DNA of 13,191 nt, from the NCBI GenBank assembly GCA_964436825.1, contig CAYTEO010000059.1, positions 1 through 13,191 of the forward strand, given 5' to 3'. The stretch is from CAYTEO01 sp964436825 (lineage in GTDB: Bacteria; Krumholzibacteriota; Krumholzibacteriia; LZORAL124-64-63). Positions 8,184 to 13,191 of the stretch are shown piece by piece. How positions within the stretch are numbered: the first letter of the stretch is position 1; each line of letters opens with the position of its first letter. A program made the translations under genes and the position numbers. The notes under the pieces were generated by a model. That model saw only the letters and a list, made by a program, of their open reading frames with translations, ran no database searches and had not been told where the DNA came from.

Positions 8184-8213
8184 CGTGTCGCCGGCCGCGC
8201 GGCGACGGACACG
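8184..8213 (+). other. Intergenic hairpin between glgA and glgC
   Basis: CGTG then TCGCCG (8184-8193) can pair with CGGCGA (8200-8205) and CACG (8210-8213). That gives a 6-bp inner stem and a 4-bp outer stem, separated by a bulge of four bases on the right arm, with a 6-nt loop. It fills most of the 63-bp gap and has no T-run. It is more likely an RNA processing or stabilising stem than a terminator, and may be chance in such GC-rich DNA. Confidence 0.3.
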
Positions 8214-8237
8214 CGGGAAGACCTGGGAGGGAGCGAC

Positions 8238-9473
<1,236 letters not shown>

Positions 9474-9507
9474 ACCGGGAAGGTCCCCGCAGGCGGACCT
9501 CCCTGGT
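9474..9507. terminator. Hairpin between convergent glgC and nitrilase genes
   Basis: ACC, GGG and AGGTCC (9474-9486, with A9480 bulged) pair with GGACCT, CCC and GGT (9495-9507, with T9504 bulged). This is a 12-bp stem with an 8-nt loop, starting right after the glgC stop. It lies where both converging transcripts should end. Neither strand has a T-run after it, so it is a terminator candidate by position and stability rather than a classical intrinsic terminator. Confidence 0.45.
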
Positions 9508-9530
9508 GCGCGCGGGGCGGGTGCCGGACG

Positions 9531-10328
9531 TCAGTCCAGCCGGTACGCCTCCGGCCGGCGATCCGCCAGGACGTCGTTGCGCGGCGTGAGCGACTTGTCG
9601 GTGGCCATGACGTCGATCTCGGCGACGGCGGCCCCCGTCTCGGTCCGTCCCAGCGCCGCCAGGCGCCGCCCGTCCGGGCCCACCACCTGGCTCATCCCGA
9701 TGAAGGTCAGCTCCTTGCCGGGGATGCGTGCCTCGCTGCCGACGCGGTTGCAGGTGACGGCGAAGACCCTGTTCTCCAGGCAGCGCGTGATCATGGCATC
9801 GGGACAGTAGGGCAGCAGCAGGTTGGACGGATGGAGCAGGACCTGCGCGCCGCCCAGCATCAGGGAGCGGGCCGCCTCGGGGAACAGCCAGTCGAAGCAG
9901 ATCATCATCCCGACCTGGACACCGCAGGCGGTGTAGACCGGGAAGCCCAGGTCGCCGGGGGCGAACAGGTCCTTCTCGTCCCAGAAGAGGTGGACCTTCC
10001 GGTAGATGGCGCTGGTGCCGTCGGGCCGGACCAGGACGGCGGTGTTGTAGACGCGGTCACCGTTGCTCTCGGCCAGGCCCGCGCAGACGGTCGTGCCGGT
10101 CTCCAGGGCGTAGCGCAGCAGACGTTGCGTCGTCGGCCCGTCGGGGACCGGCTCGGCCAGGGAGGCCAGCTCGTCGCGGTTGCGGAACTGGTACCCGGTC
10201 GTGCACAGCTCCGGCAGGACGGCGAGGTCGACCCCGTCGGGGATCAGTGCCAGGGCGGTTTCCAGGTTCTCCTCGACCGCGCCGAAGCGGGGAGCGGTCT
10301 GGATGGCGGCCACGGTCAGCAGGCTCAT
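9531..10328 (-). CDS. Nitrilase-superfamily carbon-nitrogen hydrolase
   Basis: Hydrolyses a non-peptide C-N bond (nitrile, amide or carbamoyl) in the cytoplasm; 265 aa, a single-domain length. The Glu-Lys-Cys triad is intact: E40 in LAVLPELCTTGY (35-46), K111 in IYRKVHLFWDEKD (108-120) and C144 in GMMICFDWLFPE (140-151). Other blocks are EPGD-like FAPGDLGF (122-129), HPSNLLLPY (166-174), RCLENRVFAVTCNRVG (182-197) and the C-terminal NDVLADRRPEAY (251-262). From memory these resemble the small aliphatic nitrilase of Pyrococcus abyssi (PaNit) closely; no search was run. ATG 10328 has SD AGGAGG (complement of 10335-10340) at 6 nt, and overlaps the TGA of the upstream glycosyltransferase gene as ATGA, so the two are probably co-translated. 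Substrate unknown. Confidence 0.88.
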   Translation of the reverse strand: MSLLTVAAIQTAPRFGAVEENLETALALIPDGVDLAVLPELCTTGYQFRNRDELASLAEPVPDGPTTQRLLRYALETGTTVCAGLAESNGDRVYNTAVLVRPDGTSAIYRKVHLFWDEKDLFAPGDLGFPVYTACGVQVGMMICFDWLFPEAARSLMLGGAQVLLHPSNLLLPYCPDAMITRCLENRVFAVTCNRVGSEARIPGKELTFIGMSQVVGPDGRRLAALGRTETGAAVAEIDVMATDKSLTPRNDVLADRRPEAYRLD

Positions 10329-11449
10329 GGGGATCCTCCTTTGCCGGTCCCCGGATCATGCAGCAGCGCGTCGAGGCGATCAAGCATCGCCGTGCGGGAG
10401 AAGCGCCGGACGATCCGCTCGCGACCGGCGGCACCCAGCCGCCCGCAGAGCGCCGGATCGGCCAGCAGGCGCGTCAGCGCCCGGGCCAAGGGGACGGCGG
10501 CGCCCGGCGGCACGAGCAGACCGGTCCGGTCGTGGACGACGATCTCCGGCAGCGAGCTGGCCCGGCTGGCGACGACGGGCCGCCCGCAGGCCATGGCCTC
10601 GGCGGCGGACAGGCCGAACCCCTCGTAGCGGGAGGGGACGGCCAGGAGCGTCGTCGAGGCGTGGAACGACGGCATGTCGTCGCACCAGCCGACCAGCTCC
10701 ACCGCCTCGGGGTGGGCCAGCCCGGCGCGCCAGGCGCGGACCGCCCCGGACAGCGGCCCGTCGCCGGCGATCCGCAACCGCGGCGGCACGGGCCAGCGCA
10801 GCCGCTCGATCCGCTGCCAGGCGTCCAGCAGGACGGGCAGCCCCTTGCGCTCGTCCAGCCGGCCGGCGAAGCCGACCGTCGGCACCTCCGGCAGCGGCCG
10901 CGGCCGGAAGCGCTCCGTGTCGATCCCCTTGTAGAGGAGGTGGACGCGGTCCGGGGAGAGCCACGGCGCGCTGCGGAGGGTCGTCGCCAGGGTCGCGCGG
11001 GAGTTGACGACCACGCCGGTGGCGACCCGGTTGTAGTACCAGCGGTAGTAGGGCCGGCCGCGGCGCAGGGGGAAGTCGCTCTCCCGCGTCTGCAGGACGA
11101 CCGGCACGCCGACCAGGCGGGCGGCCACCCCGGCCGCCTTGAGGTCCTTGAGCTGGTTGCAGAGGACGGCACGCGGCCGCCAGCGGCGCAGCAGGACGAT
11201 CAGGCGCAGGAGGGTCCAGGGGGCCGCGTCGAACCGGATGGCGATCTCGCCGACCGGGAACCCCGCCGCGCGTGCCCTCCGCGCCAGCTCGCCGCCCGGT
11301 GCGGCGACGAAACCGATCCGTCGTCCCCGTTCCCTCAGCCCGATCGCAGCGTCCAGCAGGCCGATCTCGGCCCCGGCGAACAGCCGGATCCCGTCGACGA
11401 TGCAGAGATCGAGAGGCCGTCCCGGACGGTCGTGTGGGATGTTCGCCAT
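10325..11449 (-). CDS. Glycosyltransferase family 4 (GT-B fold)
   Basis: Predicted cytosolic retaining glycosyltransferase (374 aa) of the GT4 family, transferring a sugar from a nucleotide donor to an unknown acceptor. The N-terminal half shows a glycine-rich loop (LFAGAEIGLL, 23-32). The C-terminal Rossmann half shows YKGIDTERF (173-181), GFAGRLDERKGL (193-204, R197 and K202 at the donor phosphates), RIAGDGPL (226-233) and the E-x7-E motif EGFGLSAAE (E276/E284) followed by AMACGRPVV (285-293). ATG 11449 is chosen because family similarity begins soon after. The longer open frame upstream runs antisense through another gene and looks non-coding. No SD is visible before this start; the leader is C-rich. 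First gene of a unit with the nitrilase gene (ATGA overlap). It could act in exopolysaccharide or lipid glycosylation; not decidable here. Confidence 0.9.
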   Translation of the reverse strand: MANIPHDRPGRPLDLCIVDGIRLFAGAEIGLLDAAIGLRERGRRIGFVAAPGGELARRARAAGFPVGEIAIRFDAAPWTLLRLIVLLRRWRPRAVLCNQLKDLKAAGVAARLVGVPVVLQTRESDFPLRRGRPYYRWYYNRVATGVVVNSRATLATTLRSAPWLSPDRVHLLYKGIDTERFRPRPLPEVPTVGFAGRLDERKGLPVLLDAWQRIERLRWPVPPRLRIAGDGPLSGAVRAWRAGLAHPEAVELVGWCDDMPSFHASTTLLAVPSRYEGFGLSAAEAMACGRPVVASRASSLPEIVVHDRTGLLVPPGAAVPLARALTRLLADPALCGRLGAAGRERIVRRFSRTAMLDRLDALLHDPGTGKGGSP

Positions 11450-11453
11450 GGCA

Positions 11454-11483
11454 GGGGGAGGATACGGGATCGGAGGGGACGGG
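11454..11483 (+). other. G-quadruplex-type motif upstream of the GT4 start
   Basis: Four G-runs on the + strand (11454-11458, 11466-11468, 11475-11478, 11481-11483) are separated by loops of 7, 6 and 2 nt, which fits the G3+N1-7 pattern. The motif lies directly before the GT4 start, on that gene's template strand, so its mRNA leader is C-rich. Such motifs arise by chance in GC-rich DNA. Confidence 0.3.
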
Positions 11484-11511
11484 AAAAGAGCAGGTGGTCG
11501 CCGCTGGAGGA

Positions 11512-11541
11512 TTGAATGCCCGTTTGTGATTGATGTATAAT
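11512..11541 (+). promoter_or_regulatory. Sigma-70-type promoter of the small secreted protein gene
   Basis: TTGAAT (11512-11517), an 18-bp spacer and a perfect TATAAT (11536-11541) lie in a patch that is strikingly AT-rich for this genome. The predicted start near 11548 leaves a leader of about 37 nt, with SD AAGGAAA (11573-11579) before the ATG at 11585. The complement of 11537-11542 reads TATTAT, so a divergent promoter for the GT4 gene could overlap here, though I see no -35 for it. Confidence 0.7.
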
Positions 11542-11584
11542 AACGATTGTTGAGTATCGGATATACGCGAACAAGGAAACGGCC

Positions 11585-11887
11585 ATGAACAGCAACCGCC
11601 CCTTCCCGGTCCTCTGGACGCTGACCTGCCTGCTCCTGCTGGCCGTGCCGGCCCTGGCCACCCACTGGGTCGCCTTCTCGGCCACGGCGGACTGCCAGGG
11701 ATGGCAGGTGGACGGCGAGATCAAGATCGCCGCCTCCCACCCCTACCTGGACGTTCCCTACACCGTCGTCCTGACCGGTGACGGCAGCGAGATCGAGCGA
11801 CAGACCGGCGATACCGGACCGGACCTGATCAGCGACCTGCCGGAGGAGACGTTCCACTGGGGCGACCTGAAGGGCGCCTACCGCTGA
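11585..11887 (+). CDS. Small secreted protein of unknown function
   Basis: I do not recognise this 100-aa protein. It begins with a clear Sec signal peptide: short polar N-region MNSNR, hydrophobic core VLWTLTCLLLLAVPALA (9-25), and probable signal peptidase I cleavage after A25 (ALA then T). C15 lies mid-core and is not a lipobox. The mature part is about 75 residues, acidic, with one cysteine (C37) and alternating hydrophobic stretches (HWVAFSATADC, WQVDGEIKIAAS, VPYTVVLTGDGSEIE) that suggest a small beta-sandwich of Ig or FN3 type; that is inference only. It would be periplasmic or extracellular. Signs that it is real: good promoter, SD AAGGAAA 5 nt before the ATG, normal codon use, and two strong hairpins that begin 8 nt after the stop. 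It appears to be transcribed alone. It could be a shortened version of a longer domain, since it ends abruptly with WGDLKGAYR. Confidence 0.75.
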   Translation: MNSNRPFPVLWTLTCLLLLAVPALATHWVAFSATADCQGWQVDGEIKIAASHPYLDVPYTVVLTGDGSEIERQTGDTGPDLISDLPEETFHWGDLKGAYR

Positions 11888-11895
11888 CGACTCAG

Positions 11896-11934
11896 CGCGG
11901 CCGGGCATGGCGGGGGACACACTGCCCGGCCGCG
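11896..11934 (+). terminator. Strong hairpin 1 after the small secreted protein gene
   Basis: A perfect 12-bp GC stem (arms 11896-11907 and 11923-11934) with a 15-nt loop starts 8 nt after the stop codon. No T-run follows, so termination would rely on the hairpin pair, or the hairpin may protect the mRNA 3' end. Its arms contain GGCCGGGC (11899) and GCCCGGCC (11924), which recur in hairpin 2. Confidence 0.55.
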
Positions 11935-11938
11935 ACGC

Positions 11939-11966
11939 GCCCGGCCCCCGCGAACGGGGGCCGGGC
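11939..11966 (+). terminator. Strong hairpin 2 before dusB
   Basis: A perfect 12-bp GC stem (11939-11950 with 11955-11966) is closed by the tetraloop CGAA. It is followed by a pyrimidine-rich stretch (CCCCCCTCTT, 11971-11980) rather than a T-run. With hairpin 1 it probably separates the secreted-protein transcript from dusB. Confidence 0.6.
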
Positions 11967-11978
11967 CGATCCCCCCTC

Positions 11979-12006
11979 TTGCTCCCGCCGCCGCGTCTGT
12001 TACGTT
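11979..12006 (+). promoter_or_regulatory. Weak candidate promoter of dusB
   Basis: TTGCTC (11979-11984), a 16-bp spacer and TACGTT (12001-12006) lie between hairpin 2 and the dusB SD, where a new promoter is expected. Each hexamer matches the sigma-70 consensus at only 3 of 6 positions, so position is the main support. Confidence 0.25.
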
Positions 12007-12051
12007 GTCCCTGTCACCACCGAACGTCACCCGTCCACCGCCGGAGGAACG

Positions 12052-13080
12052 ATGGACGACCGCAAGCCCGTGCGTCTCGATCCGCGGATCGGCTGGTTCG
12101 CCGACGTCCGGTCGATCCTCTCGCCCATGAGCGGCGTGACCGACCGGGCCTTCCGTGACATCTGCCGCGATCACGGGGCCGACCTCACCTTCTGCGAGTT
12201 CACCGCCGCCAAGGGATTGACCTACGACAACCCCCAGACCTGGCGGCTGATCGACACCGAGGGGGAGGACGGACGGGTGGGGGTCCAGATCTTCGGCAAC
12301 GAGCCGGAGGCGATGGCCGCCGCGGCCCGCCTGATGGAGGGGCGCCGGCTGGACGTGCTGGACATCAACTTCGGCTGCCCCGCCAGGAAGGTGGTCCGCA
12401 AGAGCGGCGGCAGCGCCCTGCTGGCCGACCTGCCGCTGCTGCGGCGGATCGTCGAGGCCGTCGTCGCGGCCAGCCCGGTGCCGGTCTCGGCCAAGATCCG
12501 CACGGGCTGGGACGCCGCCACGGTCAACTACCGCGAGGTCGGCCTGCTGCTCCAGGAGGCCGGCTGCGTCTGGGTGACCCTCCACGGCCGCACCCGCGCC
12601 CAGCGGTTCACCGGCCGGGCCGACTGGGACGCCGTCGCCGACCTGGTCGAGACCCTGGACATCCCCGTCGTCGGCAACGGCGACGTCGTCGACCTGGAGA
12701 GCTACCTGGCCATGGTCCGCCACACGCGCTGCCACGCCGTCATGGTCGGCCGGGGCGCCATCGGCAACCCGTGGCTCTTCGCCGCCGTCGCCGCCCACCG
12801 CGCCGGCCGCCCGTTCGTGCCCCCGACCCTGGTCGACATCCTGGCGGTCATCGACCGCCACGTCCGCGAGCTGGCGCGCTGGCGGGGGGAGCGGACCGCC
12901 GCCCACCTGGTGCGCAAGCACGTCGTGCGCTACCTGCGGGGCTTCCCCGGCGCCGCGGCCCTGCGCAGGCGCCTGTTTGCCCTGGACGACGCCGCGGAGG
13001 TCCACCGGGAGCTGGAGCGGCTGCGCCGCGAGCTGGCCGGTGGCCCGCCGGCGGCAGGAGGGGAGCGATGGGCCAGCTGA
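12052..13080 (+). CDS. dusB: tRNA-dihydrouridine synthase (DusB family)
   Basis: FMN-dependent enzyme that reduces uridine to dihydrouridine in tRNA, using NADPH (342 aa, typical length). The TIM barrel shows SPMSGVTDRAFR (24-35, FMN-binding start), GVQIFGNEPE (77-86), DINFGCPARKV (104-114) with catalytic cysteine C109, RKSGGSALL (116-124), AKIRTGWD (147-154), HGRTRAQRFTG (178-188), VVGNGDV (206-212) and VGRGAIGNPWLF (232-243, FMN phosphate site). The remaining ~90 residues form the helical tRNA-binding domain (HLVRKHVVRYLRGFPG, 285-300). The motifs fit DusB (NifR3-like) better than DusA or DusC. SD GGAGG (12043-12047) precedes ATG 12052. The last 13 bp overlap the lipoprotein gene, implying coupled expression. 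Confidence 0.95.
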   Translation: MDDRKPVRLDPRIGWFADVRSILSPMSGVTDRAFRDICRDHGADLTFCEFTAAKGLTYDNPQTWRLIDTEGEDGRVGVQIFGNEPEAMAAAARLMEGRRLDVLDINFGCPARKVVRKSGGSALLADLPLLRRIVEAVVAASPVPVSAKIRTGWDAATVNYREVGLLLQEAGCVWVTLHGRTRAQRFTGRADWDAVADLVETLDIPVVGNGDVVDLESYLAMVRHTRCHAVMVGRGAIGNPWLFAAVAAHRAGRPFVPPTLVDILAVIDRHVRELARWRGERTAAHLVRKHVVRYLRGFPGAAALRRRLFALDDAAEVHRELERLRRELAGGPPAAGGERWAS

Positions 13081-13191
13081 CCCGCCGTGCCCTCGCCGGC
13101 GCGGCCGTCGCCGCGCTGGCGCTGCTGGTGACGTCCGGTTGCGGCGGCGGACCGGGGCGTCGGCCCGCGGCCGCGCTGGACACCCTGCGCC
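13068..13191 (+). CDS. Putative lipoprotein, 3'-partial
   Basis: Only the first 41 codons are inside the window. They encode a lipoprotein-type signal: MGQLTRR, a hydrophobic core (ALAGAAVAALALLV, 8-21) and a lipobox-like TSGC with the lipidated cysteine at C25, followed by GGG and an Arg/Pro/Ala stretch. T at the -3 position is a little unusual but common enough in predicted lipoproteins. ATG 13068 has a perfect SD AGGAGG (13056-13061) at 6 nt and lies within the last codons of dusB in another frame (13-bp overlap). The function cannot be told from the visible part. A lipoprotein here implies a membrane-anchored product, probably in the outer membrane or periplasm. Confidence 0.75.
   Translation, partial: MGQLTRRALAGAAVAALALLVTSGCGGGPGRRPAAALDTLR

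Noticed and set aside
10247..11515. A 422-codon open frame on the + strand across the GT4 gene
   Set aside because: Arg/Gly/Pro/Asp-rich shadow of the GT4 gene with no recognisable domain.
11450..11920. An N-terminal extension of the GT4 protein
   Set aside because: It would run antisense through the whole small secreted protein gene and its promoter, and the GT4 similarity starts just after ATG 11449.

Overview
This window comes from a very GC-rich bacterium with Shine-Dalgarno (SD) led genes. It is centred on synthesis and breakdown of glycogen or another alpha-glucan. A lipoprotein-type signal at the right edge suggests a Gram-negative cell plan. The mix of bacterial GlgA/GlgC with two GH57 enzymes, plus a nitrilase close to archaeal sequences as I recall them, would fit a little-studied lineage (for example one of the FCB-like candidate phyla). 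That placement is inference; there is no rRNA or marker gene here to settle it.

Left part (1-2803). The window opens inside an amylo-alpha-1,6-glucosidase (glycogen debranching enzyme, + strand, 5' end missing). It converges with, and overlaps by 8 bp, a MalK/UgpC-type ABC transporter ATPase on the - strand that has no permease or binding protein beside it. A 233-bp divergent region follows. It holds two terminator-like hairpins pointing in opposite directions, one towards the ATPase gene and one towards the glucan operon.

Glucan operon (2804-9473, + strand). The order is a GH57 enzyme of the COG1449 amylase type, a GH57 4-alpha-glucanotransferase/alpha-amylase type enzyme with its C-terminal beta domains, glycogen synthase glgA, then ADP-glucose pyrophosphorylase glgC. 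The first three genes are joined by ATGA stop/start overlaps; glgC follows after 63 bp that contain a hairpin. GlgC makes ADP-glucose, GlgA polymerises it, the GH57 enzymes cleave or rearrange alpha-glucan chains, and the debranching enzyme removes branches. The ATPase could energise import of malto-oligosaccharides or another sugar. No GH13 branching enzyme (GlgB) or phosphorylase is present in the window.

Right part (9474-13191). A hairpin separates glgC from a convergent two-gene unit on the - strand: a GT4 glycosyltransferase followed, with an ATGA overlap, by a nitrilase-superfamily amidohydrolase. Diverging from it is a small secreted protein of unknown function. That gene has the best promoter in the window (TTGAAT, 18 bp, TATAAT) and is followed by two very strong hairpins. 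Next come tRNA-dihydrouridine synthase dusB and the start of a lipoprotein gene that overlaps it by 13 bp and runs off the window.

The least explained elements are the small secreted protein with its isolated transcription unit, the paired hairpins in the divergent region, and a TGATGTAT element shared by two candidate promoters.
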